Assembly (NCBI RefSeq): GCF_030408835.1
Contig: NZ_CP047357.1
Span: forward strand, 248,001-312,000
Length of the DNA: 64,000 bases
Reading direction: 5' to 3'
From: Corynebacterium freneyi
GTDB taxonomy: Bacteria > Actinomycetota > Actinomycetes > Mycobacteriales > Mycobacteriaceae
A program made the translations under genes and the position numbers. The notes under the pieces are model-generated. The model was not told where the DNA came from. It saw only the letters and a program-made list of their open reading frames with translations, and ran no database searches. This document shows, piece by piece, positions 1 to 9,571 of this stretch (the stretch's first letter is position 1; every line of letters starts with the position of its first letter).

Positions 1-63
1 GACTGCCCGCTTTCGCGTGCCTTGATACCCATCATGGGGTAATTCGCCCGTTCCGTCAAGGAA

Positions 64-119
64 AGGGGGTTGCGAATTTCAGTGGGTTTTTCCGGCGAAC
101 CTGCAAATGTTGCAAAGCG
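64..119. promoter_or_regulatory. RamA-like and RamB-like motifs upstream of aceB
   Basis: AGGGGGT at 64-70 fits the A/C-G(4-6)-T/C core described for RamA. The stretch 101-119 contains TGCAAA and TTGCAAAG, resembling the TTTGCAAA core of RamB sites. Both regulators control ace genes in Corynebacterium glutamicum. Such short motifs occur by chance, so this is a suggestion from motif and position. Confidence 0.3.
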
Positions 120-124
120 CGGGA

Positions 125-140
125 TGTGGCGCCCGTCACC
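125..140. promoter_or_regulatory. Candidate GlxR (CRP-type) binding site upstream of aceB
   Basis: TGTGGCGCCCGTCACC carries TGTG and TCAC at the spacing of the GlxR consensus TGTGA-N6-TCACA. GlxR is the cAMP-dependent global regulator of corynebacteria and is known to act on aceB. The site is about 535 bases before the start codon, so the aceB transcript may have a long leader, or the site may serve the divergent gene off the left edge. Confidence 0.45.
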
Positions 141-673
141 GACTTAACCGCAGGTAGGTGCCCATGGGAGTGTGACGAACCACGTCGGGCATGGCAAAGG
201 GGTGAAGGTCACCCCCCGCTTTGGGGTGGCGGGCCCTCGGGTGCCGCCATGGCCCGCCTTCTTCGCGGTGCTTCCCGTCATGCAACGGGGAACGGCGTTC
301 GGGGGTGATCCGGTCGCGGAAAAGACCCCATGGTCAGGGCCCATTCCCGAAACCCGAACGGGTGGATCGTCGATTCGATCGCCATCACCGGCCCCCGACC
401 CCTCGTGGTCTCCGCGTATGCGTGAATCCGCGTGGCGCTTCGGCCATCCGACCGCATACAACGGTGCCGCGCGAGACGCGCATCACATATGGTTGTTGCA
501 TCGCCAGCGGAAGGCGGACCGACGCAGCGGCTCAAGCCGACCAGGCGCCCGAAAGGCGACCACGTCGGCCCGTCGTCAAGCGAGACCCCGTCATCCCGAC
601 GGCCACACTTTCGCGACGCGCCCGCACAGGGCGTGCGGCGAGCGTGACAACGAACCCTGAATTTAGGAGAGCA

Positions 674-2881
674 ATGACTGAGCGCATCACCGCCGGCGGC
701 CTGCAGGTCGCCAAGGTCCTCTACGACTTCGTCAACGACACCGCCCTTCCCGCCGCCGGCATCGAAGACAAGGACGCCTTCTGGCAGGGCTTCGGCGACA
801 TCGTCGAGAAGTTCACCCCGCGCAACGTCGAGCTGCTGGCCAAGCGCGACGAGCTGCAGGCCAAGCTCGACGATTACTACCGCGAGAACCCGGGCCAGCA
901 GGACATGGACTCCTACGTCGCCTTCCTGAAGGAGATCGGCTACCTCGTCGAGGACCCGGGCGAGTTCCAGGTGACCACCGCCAACGTGGACGCCGAGATC
1001 ACCTCCACCGCCGGCCCGCAGCTGGTCGTGCCCGTGCTCAACGCCCGCTTCGCCATCAACGCCGCCAACGCCCGCTGGGGCTCCCTCTACGACGCCCTCT
1101 ACGGCACCAACGCCATCCCCGAGGACGGCGGCGCCGAGAAGGACACCCCCGGTTACAACAAGGTCCGCGGCGATCGCGTCATCGCCTGGGGGCGCGACTT
1201 CCTGGACAAGGCCGTCCCGCTGCTCGAGGGCAGCCACGCGGACGTGACCTCCTACGACATCGTCGACGGCCGCCTGCTGGCCACCATCGACGGCAACCAG
1301 GTCGGCCTGCGCGAGCCCGAGGTCCTCGTCGGCTACACCGGCGACGTCGCCAACCCGGACTCCATCTACCTCAAGCACAACGGCCTGCACATCCAGATCC
1401 TCATCGACGCAGAGTCGGCCGTCGGCAAGACCGACAAGGCCGGCGTCAAGGACATCGTCCTGGAGGCCGCGGTCACCAACATCATGGACCTCGAGGACTC
1501 CGTCGCCGCCGTCGACGCCGCCGACAAGACCCTCGGCTACACCAACTGGCTGGGCCTCAACGTCGGTGACCTGAAGGTCGAGTTCGAGCGCAAGGGCAAG
1601 ACCCTGACCCGCGAGATCAACGACGACCGCACCTACACCGACCTCGAGGGCAACGAGCAGAAGCTGCACGGCCGCTCGCTCAACCTCGTCCGCAACGTCG
1701 GCCACCTGATGCAGAACCCCGCCATCCTCGACCGCAACGGCGAGGAGATCTACGAGGGCATCATGGACGCGGTCATCACCCCGATCTGCGCCATCCCCGG
1801 CCTGGACCAGGACAACGCCCGCAAGAACTCCCGCACCGGCTCGATCTACATCGTGAAGCCGAAGCAGCACGGCCCGGAGGAGTCCGCCTTCACCAACGAG
1901 CTGTTCGCCGCCGTCGAGGACCTCCTCGGCCTGGAGCGCAACACCATGAAGGTCGGCCTCATGGACGAGGAGCGCCGCACCTCGGTGAACCTCGACGCCG
2001 CCATCAAGGAGGTCTCCGAGCGCGTGGTGTTCATCAACACCGGCTTCATGGACCGCACCGGCGACGAGATCCACACCTCCATCCAGGCGGGCCCGATGTT
2101 CCGCAAGGCCGTCCAGAAGACCGCCCCGTGGATGCTGGCCTACGAGGACAACAACGTCGACGCCGGCCTGGCGCACGGCCTGCAGGGCAAGGCGCAGATC
2201 GGCAAGGGCATGTGGGCCATGACCGAGCAGATGGCCGAGCTGCTGGAGCAGAAGATCGGCCAGCCGAAGCAGGGTGCTTCCACCGCGTGGGTCCCGTCCC
2301 CGACCGGCGGCGTCCTCCACGCCACCCACTACCACGAGGTGGACGTGTTCGAGGTCCAGGACAAGCTGCTCACCGACGGCCGCCGCGACACCCGCGAGGA
2401 CCTGCTGACCATCCCGGTCGCCGCCGCGAAGGCCGGTGACCCGGGCGCCGACTGGTCCGACGAGGAGAAGCAGAACGAGCTGGACAACAACTGCCAGTCG
2501 ATCCTCGGCTACGTCATCCGCTGGGTCGAGCAGGGCGTCGGCTGCTCCAAGGTTCCGGACATCAACGACGTCGACCTGATGGAGGACCGCGCCACGCTGC
2601 GCATCTCCTCGCAGACCCTGGCGAACTGGCTGCTGCACGGCGTCGTGTCGGAGGAGCAGATCATCGACTCGCTGCAGCGCATGGCCGAGGTCGTCGACCG
2701 TCAGAACGAGGGTGATGACGCCTACCTGCCGATGGCCACGGACTTCGAGAAGTCCATCGGTTTCCAGGCCGCCAAGGAGCTGATCCTCAAGGGCACCGAG
2801 CAGCCGTCGGGCTACACCGAGCCGATCCTGCACCGCGCCCGCCTGGAGTTCAAGAAGCGCGAGGGCATCGACCAGGACTAG
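674..2881 (+). CDS. aceB: Malate synthase G
   Basis: Condenses glyoxylate and acetyl-CoA to malate in the cytosol, the second glyoxylate-shunt step that allows growth on acetate or fatty acids. The 735-residue product has the length of the G-type enzyme. It follows corynebacterial AceB from end to end: N-terminal [13 protein letters not shown], the Arg-rich TIM-barrel core, and the C-terminal [10 protein letters not shown] followed by [12 protein letters not shown]638 in that last block is the expected catalytic base. The ATG at 674 is preceded by AGGAG at 665-669; the frame is open further upstream but that extension has no family similarity. A strong terminator follows, so the gene is monocistronic. 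Carbon-source regulation through GlxR/RamA/RamB is likely from the upstream motifs. Confidence 0.97.
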   Translation: MTERITAGGLQVAKVLYDFVNDTALPAAGIEDKDAFWQGFGDIVEKFTPRNVELLAKRDELQAKLDDYYRENPGQQDMDSYVAFLKEIGYLVEDPGEFQVTTANVDAEITSTAGPQLVVPVLNARFAINAANARWGSLYDALYGTNAIPEDGGAEKDTPGYNKVRGDRVIAWGRDFLDKAVPLLEGSHADVTSYDIVDGRLLATIDGNQVGLREPEVLVGYTGDVANPDSIYLKHNGLHIQILIDAESAVGKTDKAGVKDIVLEAAVTNIMDLEDSVAAVDAADKTLGYTNWLGLNVGDLKVEFERKGKTLTREINDDRTYTDLEGNEQKLHGRSLNLVRNVGHLMQNPAILDRNGEEIYEGIMDAVITPICAIPGLDQDNARKNSRTGSIYIVKPKQHGPEESAFTNELFAAVEDLLGLERNTMKVGLMDEERRTSVNLDAAIKEVSERVVFINTGFMDRTGDEIHTSIQAGPMFRKAVQKTAPWMLAYEDNNVDAGLAHGLQGKAQIGKGMWAMTEQMAELLEQKIGQPKQGASTAWVPSPTGGVLHATHYHEVDVFEVQDKLLTDGRRDTREDLLTIPVAAAKAGDPGADWSDEEKQNELDNNCQSILGYVIRWVEQGVGCSKVPDINDVDLMEDRATLRISSQTLANWLLHGVVSEEQIIDSLQRMAEVVDRQNEGDDAYLPMATDFEKSIGFQAAKELILKGTEQPSGYTEPILHRARLEFKKREGIDQD

Positions 2882-2959
2882 TCCCCGCTAATCTCCGTCG
2901 GCCTTCGGGCCTTCGGGTCGGCGCGACCGGCCCGGCCCCGGCCCGATCGTGGCTTCCGG

Positions 2960-3005
2960 CGCCCCCGCCCCACCCGCATCTTCGCGGCGTGGGGCGGGGG
3001 CGTTT
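2960..3005 (+). terminator. Rho-independent terminator after aceB
   Basis: A 14-base GC-rich stem (2960-2973 with 2989-3002) closes a loop that itself contains a small CCGC/GCGG stem. A short T run follows. It separates aceB from the sugar genes. Confidence 0.75.
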
Positions 3006-3152
3006 CGCGTGCTCGGGTAACGATTCGGCGGCGAATTCGCAGAGCCCTCCCGCCCGCGTCGCGTGGTGGCCGTCAGCCGCTAGGCTGGTGAACCGAATGA
3101 CACGCCCGCAGCCGGTGGCGTGTCGACCGCGACACCACGAGGAGACCGTCAC

Positions 3153-3905
3153 ATGGGAGCCCACCAGTCCGGCGTGACCGACCCCGCGCGATTCGGGGCG
3201 GTGCTGTTCGACTTGGACGGGGTGCTCACCCCGACCGCCGACATTCATGAGCGGGCGTGGGGCGACATGTTCCGCGCCTTTTTCGAGGAGCACGGCGCCG
3301 AGCCCTACACGGACGCCGACTACTTCGAGCATCTCGACGGCCGTCGCCGCGACGAGGGGATCCGGGCGATGCTCGCGTCGCGCGGCATGTCGCTTGACGA
3401 CGGTTCGCCTTCCGACACCGAGGCCGACGACACCGTCACCGGTCTGGGGCTGCGGAAGAACGCGGATTTCCTGCGCAGGGTCGAAGCGGGCGTGGTGCCC
3501 TACGAGGGGTCGGCGAAGTTCCTCGAGCACCTCGAGGCCGTCGCGGCGGGGGAGGGGAAGGGTTTCCCGAAGCTGGCGGTGGTCAGCTCGTCGCGCAACG
3601 CCCGCCCGGTGCTTCGGGCCGCGGGGCTGCTGGAGCGCTTCGAGGTCATCGTCGACGGCAACGTCGCCCATGACCTCGGGCTCGACGGCAAGCCCGCCCC
3701 GGCGACGTACCTGTACGCCGCCGAGCAGCTGGGCGTGCCGGCCGCCGAGGCGGTCGTCGTCGAGGACGCGATCTCCGGCGTGCAGTCCGGGTCGGCCGGC
3801 GACTTCGGGCTGGTCGTCGGCGTCGATCGCGGTGCCGGCCACGATGCGCTGCTCGCCGGCGGCGCCGATGAGGTGGTCGACGATCTCGCGGAGCTGATCC
3901 GATGA
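3153..3905 (+). CDS. HAD-superfamily beta-phosphoglucomutase-like protein
   Basis: Probably isomerises beta-glucose 1-phosphate to glucose 6-phosphate, the product of an inverting disaccharide phosphorylase. The 250-residue protein has the HAD motif FDLDGVLT, with nucleophile D20 and acid/base D22. Further blocks are an SSSRNA-type motif II, a GKPAPATYL lysine motif and a VVEDAISGV acidic motif, all in the usual order. The start is the ATG at 3153, preceded by GAGGAG at 3139-3144. The stop overlaps the next start (ATGA), and pairing with a GH65 gene matches the pgmB-phosphorylase arrangement and the Rv3400-Rv3401 pair. A role as a sugar phosphatase cannot be excluded. Confidence 0.85.
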   Translation: MGAHQSGVTDPARFGAVLFDLDGVLTPTADIHERAWGDMFRAFFEEHGAEPYTDADYFEHLDGRRRDEGIRAMLASRGMSLDDGSPSDTEADDTVTGLGLRKNADFLRRVEAGVVPYEGSAKFLEHLEAVAAGEGKGFPKLAVVSSSRNARPVLRAAGLLERFEVIVDGNVAHDLGLDGKPAPATYLYAAEQLGVPAAEAVVVEDAISGVQSGSAGDFGLVVGVDRGAGHDALLAGGADEVVDDLAELIR

Positions 3906-6499
3906 GCCACGACGACAAGACGAAGGACTCCGCCACGATCACGGCGGACGCGATCGACGCGGCGGTCGGCGCGAACACCGGCTCGTCGCAAAGCGAAACG
4001 ACGCCGAGGAGCCGGGCCTCCGAGGAACGCCGCCGCCGACGCCGCGAATTCGAACCCACCCGCGCCGACATCCACCACCACCTCGTCGACGCCGAGGGCC
4101 TGATGGACCGCGACATCACCCCCGTCGACGAATGGCGCCTGATCGAAACCAAGCCCGGCGGCATGCCGCTGGGCGTGTCCGAGACCCTGTTCGCCCTGTC
4201 CAACGGCTACATCGGCATGCGCGCCAACCCGCCCGAGGGACGCGACTCCGCCGAACACGGCACGTTCATCAACGGCCTGCACGAAACCTGGCACATCCGC
4301 CACGCCGAAGATGCCTACGGCCTTGCGCGCGCGGGGCAGTCGATCATCAACGCCCCCGACTCCAAGGCGATGCGCCTGTACATCGACGACGAACCGCTGC
4401 GCCTGGGCAACGCCGAAGTCCACGACTACGAACGCTCCCTCGACTTCCGCGACGGCCTGCTGCGCCGCCGCTTCAACTGGCGCACCCCGGGCGGCAAGCA
4501 GGTCCGCGTCACCAGCGACCGCATGGTCAGCTTCCAGGAAAAGCACGTCGCCGTCATGTCGCTCGAAGTCGAACTGCTCGACTCCGACGCCGCCGTGGTC
4601 ATCAACTCGCAGATCCTCAACCGCCAGGACGGCGAGGACGAATACCACGACGCCGCCGCCGCCCAGGGTTCCGAACTCGACCCCCGCCGCGCCGAAACGC
4701 TGGAGGACCGGGTCCTCAACCCGACGTTCCAGGCCGAGGGCGAGGAGCGGTCCACCCTGGCGTTCCGCTGCGCCCGGTCCGGCATGACGGTCGCCTGCGC
4801 GATGGACCACCGGTTCACCATCACCACCCCCGACGGCAGCGACCCATACCTGGAAATCGACCAGCGCACCGAACAGGACTCCGCGCAGATCCTGTACCAC
4901 GTCAACGCGCCGAAGGGCTCGATCATCCGGCTCGAGAAGTTCGTCTCGTACCACTCGTCGCGCCACGTCCGCGGCGAGGAGCTGGCCTTCCGCTGCGCCC
5001 GCACCCTCAACCGCGTGCGCCGCATCGGCCTGCGCACCCTGCAGGAAAACCAGCAGGAATGGCTCGAACGGTTCTGGGAACGCTCCGACGTCGTCGTGCA
5101 CAACCAGCCGGAGATCCAGCAGGCCGTGCGCTGGAACATCTGGCAGCTGGTGCAGGCGTCGGCCCGCGCGGAAATCCAGGGCATCCCGGCCAAGGGCATG
5201 ACCGGCACCGGCTACGGCGGCCACTACTTCTGGGACACGGAGATCTACGTCCTCCCGTTCCTGTCGTACACGTCGCCGGCGTTCGCCAGGAATGCGCTGC
5301 GGTTCCGCTGGGACATGCTCGACGCCGCCTGGGAACGCGCCGACGAGCTCGCCCACGACGGCGCCCTGTTCCCGTGGCGCACCATCAACGGCCTGGAGTC
5401 CTCCGCCTACTACGCGGCCGGTACGGCGCAGTACCACATTGACGCGGACATCGTGTACGCGCTGATGAAGTACGTCTACGCCACCGGCGACGTCGAGTTC
5501 CTGCTGCGCGAGGGCACCGACCTGCTGTTGTCGACGGCGCGGTTCTGGATGTCGCTGGGCTTCTTCGACCCCGATCGCGCGGAGTTCCAGATCCACTCGG
5601 TGACGGGCCCCGACGAGTACAACACGGTGGTGAACAACAACCTGTACACCAACGTGATGGCGCAATATAACCTCACCGCCGCCGCCGACGTGCTCCGCCA
5701 GATGATGACCGAGCGCCCGGAGGCCTTCCGCGAGATCTGCCACCGCTACAACCTGGAGGTGTCGGAGATCGAGGAGTGGGAGGAAGCCGCGGCCAAGATG
5801 TACATCCCGTTCAACGAACGGCTCGGCATCCACCCCCAGGACGACCAGTTCCTGCTGCGCAAGCGCTGGAACCTCGACGACCCGGAGGTCGGGCCGAAGC
5901 GTCCGCTGCTGCTGCACTACCATCCGCTGACCATTTACCGGCACCAGATCATCAAGCAGGCCGACGTCGTGCTGGCCCTGTTCCTCATGGGCGACAAGTT
6001 CACCCAGGAGGAAAAGCGCGCCGACTACGACTACTACGACCCGTTGACGACGGGCGACTCGTCGCTGTCGGCGGTCGTGCAGTCGATCGTGGCGGCGGAG
6101 CTGGGCTACGGCGACAAGGCCATCGATTTCTTCATCCGCGGCCTGTACGTCGACTTGGCGAACCTGCACGGCAACGCGGCCGACGGAGTCCACGTCGCGT
6201 CGGCGGGTGGCGTGTGGCAGTCGCTGGTGTACGGCTTCGGCGGTTTCCGCGACTACGACGGGGAGTTCAGCATCGATCCGCGGCTCCCCGACGAGTGGGA
6301 CGGCCTGACCTACCGCGTCACCATCCACGGTTGCCGCATGCGGGTGACGGTCCGCCGTCGCACGGTGGAGGTCGTCGTGGAGGATGGCGAGCACGCGCTC
6401 GGCCCGATCAACATCGCCGGCCATGAGGTGATCGTGGGGCATGAGCCGCTGACCATCGTCGTGGGCGAACGCGAGGAGCACGAGCCGGCGAAAGCGTAG
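3902..6499 (+). CDS. Glycoside hydrolase family 65 protein (maltose/trehalose/kojibiose phosphorylase-like)
   Basis: GH65 enzymes split alpha-glucosidic disaccharides with phosphate, giving beta-glucose 1-phosphate that the overlapping upstream mutase can use. The 865-residue product has an N-terminal beta-sandwich, an (alpha/alpha)6 barrel and a C-terminal beta domain. The catalytic acid is E572 in VTGPDEYN, and DLANLHGNAADGVHVASAGG is typical of the family. The loop around 716-723 reads TTGDSSLS; phosphorylases usually have His where G718 stands, so a hydrolase or altered specificity is possible. About 85 extra N-terminal residues are charged and probably disordered. It is translationally coupled to the HAD gene by an ATGA overlap. 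The substrate cannot be told from sequence. Confidence 0.85.
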   Translation: MSHDDKTKDSATITADAIDAAVGANTGSSQSETTPRSRASEERRRRRREFEPTRADIHHHLVDAEGLMDRDITPVDEWRLIETKPGGMPLGVSETLFALSNGYIGMRANPPEGRDSAEHGTFINGLHETWHIRHAEDAYGLARAGQSIINAPDSKAMRLYIDDEPLRLGNAEVHDYERSLDFRDGLLRRRFNWRTPGGKQVRVTSDRMVSFQEKHVAVMSLEVELLDSDAAVVINSQILNRQDGEDEYHDAAAAQGSELDPRRAETLEDRVLNPTFQAEGEERSTLAFRCARSGMTVACAMDHRFTITTPDGSDPYLEIDQRTEQDSAQILYHVNAPKGSIIRLEKFVSYHSSRHVRGEELAFRCARTLNRVRRIGLRTLQENQQEWLERFWERSDVVVHNQPEIQQAVRWNIWQLVQASARAEIQGIPAKGMTGTGYGGHYFWDTEIYVLPFLSYTSPAFARNALRFRWDMLDAAWERADELAHDGALFPWRTINGLESSAYYAAGTAQYHIDADIVYALMKYVYATGDVEFLLREGTDLLLSTARFWMSLGFFDPDRAEFQIHSVTGPDEYNTVVNNNLYTNVMAQYNLTAAADVLRQMMTERPEAFREICHRYNLEVSEIEEWEEAAAKMYIPFNERLGIHPQDDQFLLRKRWNLDDPEVGPKRPLLLHYHPLTIYRHQIIKQADVVLALFLMGDKFTQEEKRADYDYYDPLTTGDSSLSAVVQSIVAAELGYGDKAIDFFIRGLYVDLANLHGNAADGVHVASAGGVWQSLVYGFGGFRDYDGEFSIDPRLPDEWDGLTYRVTIHGCRMRVTVRRRTVEVVVEDGEHALGPINIAGHEVIVGHEPLTIVVGEREEHEPAKA

Positions 6500-6560
6500 G
6501 GGACGTCCGGTGCGAAAAGGTTTCTAAATAGCACCATCGACGTCGAAAAGCCAGCCCTAG

Positions 6561-6595
6561 GCGGGCGGAATCCGGGATTCCGCCCGCTTTTTGCT
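6561..6595 (+). terminator. Rho-independent terminator after the GH65 gene
   Basis: An 11-base perfect stem, GCGGGCGGAAT (6561-6571) with ATTCCGCCCGC (6577-6587), is followed by TTTTTGCTTT. It insulates the sdh operon. Confidence 0.9.
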
Positions 6596-6706
6596 TTACG
6601 ACGGCCCGCGTGCCCGATACCGGGTGTGAATGGTGGGGAATTATGCGCGGAAAACCTGCGAAAATCCACAAATCTGAGAGTTGCCTAGGGTGGGGGTGCC
6701 GAAACC

Positions 6707-6722
6707 TGTGAAATTCCTCACC
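6707..6722. promoter_or_regulatory. Candidate GlxR site upstream of sdhCAB
   Basis: TGTGAAATTCCTCACC matches the GlxR consensus at TGTGA and TCAC and is the best such match in the window. It lies 66 bases before the sdhC start, where a promoter is expected. GlxR control of sdhCAB is known in Corynebacterium glutamicum. A TGGGGGT run just upstream (6691-6697) could be a RamA-type element. Confidence 0.6.
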
Positions 6723-6788
6723 CAGATGGGGGATAAATGGTGACGGTGGGCTCAGTGACTTTAAAGTGAACGTGACACTGGAGGTGCC

Positions 6789-7529
6789 ATGACTGTTACA
6801 AGTTCCAACCGTGACGCGATCGCGCACGGAAAAATCACTTTTGAGCCGCTGCGTGAGCGGCCCAAGTTCCCGTCCTGGGCCCTGAAGCTGATTATGGCCG
6901 TCACCGGCGTGATCTTCGGGCTCTTCGTCATCGTCCACATGCTGGGCAACCTGAAGGTCTTCGCGGGCGCGGGCGACTTCAACGCGTACGCGGCGTTCCT
7001 GCGCTCCGTCGGCGCCCCGGCCGTCCCGGAAGAGGGCGTGCTGTGGATCTTCCGCATCGTGCTGCTCGTCGCCGTGGTCCTGCACGTCTACGGCGCCTTC
7101 GCGCTGCACGGTCGTGCCCGCCAGTCCCGCGGCAAGTTCCGCCGCCAGGGCATGGTCAGCAGCTGGAACACGTTCACCGCCCGCACGATGATCATCACCG
7201 GCATCGTTCTGCTGGCGTTCATCATCTTCCACATCCTGGACCTGACCATCGGCGCCGCCGTGGCCCCGGCGGACTTCGTCCACGGTGAGGCCTACGCCAA
7301 CCTCGTGGCCTCGTTCTCGCGGCCGGCCGTCGCCATCTGGTACATCATCGCCCAGCTGGCGCTGCTGCTGCACCTGTCCCATGGCCTGTGGACCGCCACC
7401 AGCGACCTCGGCATCACCGGCGCCCGCTGGCGCAAGGTCCTGCTGTTCCTGTCCGGCCTCATCCCGCTGCTGGTCGTCGTCGGCAACATCGCCATCCCGG
7501 TGGCCGTGCTCACCGGCGTGGTCAGCTAG
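6789..7529 (+). CDS. sdhC: Succinate dehydrogenase cytochrome b subunit
   Basis: Membrane anchor of succinate:menaquinone oxidoreductase, carrying heme b and passing electrons to menaquinone. The 246-residue protein has five hydrophobic segments with conserved histidines in the helices (VHMLGN, VLHVYGAFALHG, FIIFHILDL, LLLHLSHGLW). It is the fused single-subunit SdhC of the Bacillus/actinobacterial type, so no sdhD is expected or seen. The ATG at 6789 has GGAGG at 6780-6784. It begins an sdhC-sdhA-sdhB operon, downstream of a GlxR-type site. Confidence 0.95.
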   Translation: MTVTSSNRDAIAHGKITFEPLRERPKFPSWALKLIMAVTGVIFGLFVIVHMLGNLKVFAGAGDFNAYAAFLRSVGAPAVPEEGVLWIFRIVLLVAVVLHVYGAFALHGRARQSRGKFRRQGMVSSWNTFTARTMIITGIVLLAFIIFHILDLTIGAAVAPADFVHGEAYANLVASFSRPAVAIWYIIAQLALLLHLSHGLWTATSDLGITGARWRKVLLFLSGLIPLLVVVGNIAIPVAVLTGVVS

Positions 7530-7549
7530 GTCGAGAAGGGTATTCGATA

Positions 7550-9571
7550 ATGACGAACACTGAAATGCAGACTGGCGCCACCGATTTCAAGGCGCCCGAG
7601 TCCGTCGTCGACGGCGTTGTCATCGGCGGCGTGCTCGGCGACAACTCGCCGGGCGACAAGGCCCCGATGCGGGATCACTGGGAGTACCAGAAGGACCACT
7701 ACAACCTGGTCTCCCCGCTGAACCGCCGCAAGTTCCGCATCCTCGTCGTCGGCACCGGCCTGTCCGGTGGCGCCGCCGCGGCCGCCCTGGGCGAGCTCGG
7801 CTACGACGTGAAGGCGTTCACCTACCACGACGCCCCGCGCCGCGCGCACTCCATCGCCGCGCAGGGTGGCGTGAACTCCGCCCGCGGCAAGAAGGTGGAC
7901 AACGACGGCGCGTACCGCCTGGTCAAGGACACCGTCAAGGGCGGCGACTTCCGTTGCCGCGAGAACGACTGCTGGCGCCTGGGCATCGAGTCCACCCGCG
8001 TCATCGACCACATGAACGCCATCGGCGCGCCGTTCGCGCGCGAGTACGGCGGCGCCCTGGCCACCCGTTCCTTCGGTGGCGTGCAGGTCTCCCGCACGTA
8101 CTACACCCGTGGCCAGACGGGTCAGCAGCTGCAGCTGTCGACCGCCTCGGCGCTGCAGCGTCAGGTCGGCCTGGGCAACGTCGAGATGTTCACCCACAAC
8201 GAGCTCGTCGACGTCATCGTCGCCGACGGCCGTTGCCAGGGTGCCGTCATGCGCAACCTGATCACCGGCGAGCTGACGGCCCACACCGCCCACGCGGTCG
8301 TGCTGGCCACCGGCGGTTACGGCAACGTGTACCACATGTCCACGCTGGCGATTAACTCCAACGCGTCGGCCATCATGCGCGCGTACGACCAGGGCGCCTA
8401 CTTCGCGTCCCCGTCGTTCATCCAGTTCCACCCGACCGGCCTGCCGGTCAACGCGCACTGGCAGTCCAAGACCATTCTGATGTCGGAGTCCCTGCGCAAC
8501 GACGCGCGAATCTGGACCCCGAAGAAGAAGGGCGACGACCGTCCGGCCAACGACATCCCGGAGGACGAGCGCGACTACTTCCTGGAGCGCCGCTACCCGG
8601 CCTTCGGCAACCTGGTTCCGCGTGACGTCGCGTCCCGCGCGAACGCCCAGCAGATCAACGCCGGCTACGGCGTCGGCCCGCTGAACAACTCCGTGTACCT
8701 GGACCTGCGCGACGCCATCGAGCGCCTGGGCAAGGACACCATCAAGGAGCGCTACTCGAACCTCATCCAGATGTACGAGGAGGCCATCGGCGAGGACCCG
8801 TACGAGGTCCCGATGCGAATCGCGCCGACCTGCCACTTCACCATGGGTGGTCTGTGGAGCGACTTCAACCAGATGACCTCCATTCCGGGCCTGTTCACCG
8901 GCGGCGAGTGCTCCTGGACGTACCACGGCGCGAACCGCCTGGGCGCCAACTCGCTGCTGTCCGCTTCGGTCGACGGCTGGTTCACCCTGCCGTTCTCCGT
9001 GCCGAACTACCTCGGCCCGCTGCTCGGCCAGGATCGCCTCTCCGAGGACGCCCCCGAGGTCGCCGAGGCCATCGACCGTGCTCGCACCCGCCTGGACAAG
9101 CTGATGAGCATCGGCGGCACCCATGGCGCCGAGTACTTCCACCGCCAGCTGGGCGAGGAGCTGTACCGCGTGTGCGGCGTCGCCCGCAACAAGGAGGATC
9201 TGGCCGAGGGCCTGGAGAAGATCCGCGAGCTGCGCAAGCAGTTCTGGTCCGACCTGTTCATCCCGGGCAACCCGGACGAGATGAACCAGCAGCTCGAGTA
9301 CGCCAACCGCGTCGCGGACTACCTCGACCTCGGCGAGCTCATGTGCGTCGACGCCCTGGACCGTGACGAGTCCTGTGGCGCGCACTACCGCGAAGACCAC
9401 ATCGACGAAGAGGGCGAAGCCCAGCGCGACGATGAGAACTGGTGCTTCGTCTCCGCGTGGGAACGCGGCGACAACGGCCCCGCGTGGGATCTGAAGAGCA
9501 ACACCCTGATCCGCCACGCCGAGCCGCTCACGTTCGAGGCCGTCCCGCTCATGACAAGGAACTACAAGTAA
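7550..9571 (+). CDS. sdhA: Succinate dehydrogenase flavoprotein subunit
   Basis: Oxidises succinate to fumarate with covalently bound FAD. The 673-residue protein has the dinucleotide motif VVGTGLSGG (about 66-74). RAHSIAAQGGVNSARG follows, with H100 the likely FAD-linked histidine, then the substrate-site blocks FHPTGLP and HGANRLGANSLL. The length equals that of corynebacterial SdhA. The ATG at 7550 follows GAAGGG (7535-7540). Its TAA overlaps the sdhB ATG by one base (TAATG). Confidence 0.97.
   Translation: MTNTEMQTGATDFKAPESVVDGVVIGGVLGDNSPGDKAPMRDHWEYQKDHYNLVSPLNRRKFRILVVGTGLSGGAAAAALGELGYDVKAFTYHDAPRRAHSIAAQGGVNSARGKKVDNDGAYRLVKDTVKGGDFRCRENDCWRLGIESTRVIDHMNAIGAPFAREYGGALATRSFGGVQVSRTYYTRGQTGQQLQLSTASALQRQVGLGNVEMFTHNELVDVIVADGRCQGAVMRNLITGELTAHTAHAVVLATGGYGNVYHMSTLAINSNASAIMRAYDQGAYFASPSFIQFHPTGLPVNAHWQSKTILMSESLRNDARIWTPKKKGDDRPANDIPEDERDYFLERRYPAFGNLVPRDVASRANAQQINAGYGVGPLNNSVYLDLRDAIERLGKDTIKERYSNLIQMYEEAIGEDPYEVPMRIAPTCHFTMGGLWSDFNQMTSIPGLFTGGECSWTYHGANRLGANSLLSASVDGWFTLPFSVPNYLGPLLGQDRLSEDAPEVAEAIDRARTRLDKLMSIGGTHGAEYFHRQLGEELYRVCGVARNKEDLAEGLEKIRELRKQFWSDLFIPGNPDEMNQQLEYANRVADYLDLGELMCVDALDRDESCGAHYREDHIDEEGEAQRDDENWCFVSAWERGDNGPAWDLKSNTLIRHAEPLTFEAVPLMTRNYK

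Larger units (their letters stand above)
1..673. other. Upstream regulatory region of aceB, no supported gene
   Basis: No convincing coding sequence lies before the aceB start. Reading frames that cross this stretch have no family similarity and no ribosome binding site. In corynebacteria aceB is usually transcribed divergently from aceA with a shared, heavily regulated gap; the left edge may be the aceA side of that gap, but aceA itself is not in the window. The first 190 bases are less GC-rich and hold RamA-, RamB- and GlxR-like motifs, listed separately. Bases 200-660 show nothing I can name. Confidence 0.6.

Noticed and set aside
221..673. N-terminal extension of aceB by about 150 residues
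   Set aside because: The extension lacks similarity to malate synthases, and the ATG at 674 has a good ribosome binding site and the family N-terminus.
278..2833. 851-codon open frame on the minus strand opposite aceB
   Set aside because: It is the antisense shadow of a GC-rich gene, is dominated by Val/Leu/Gly/Asp codons and has no family motif. The plus-strand frame is a textbook malate synthase G.
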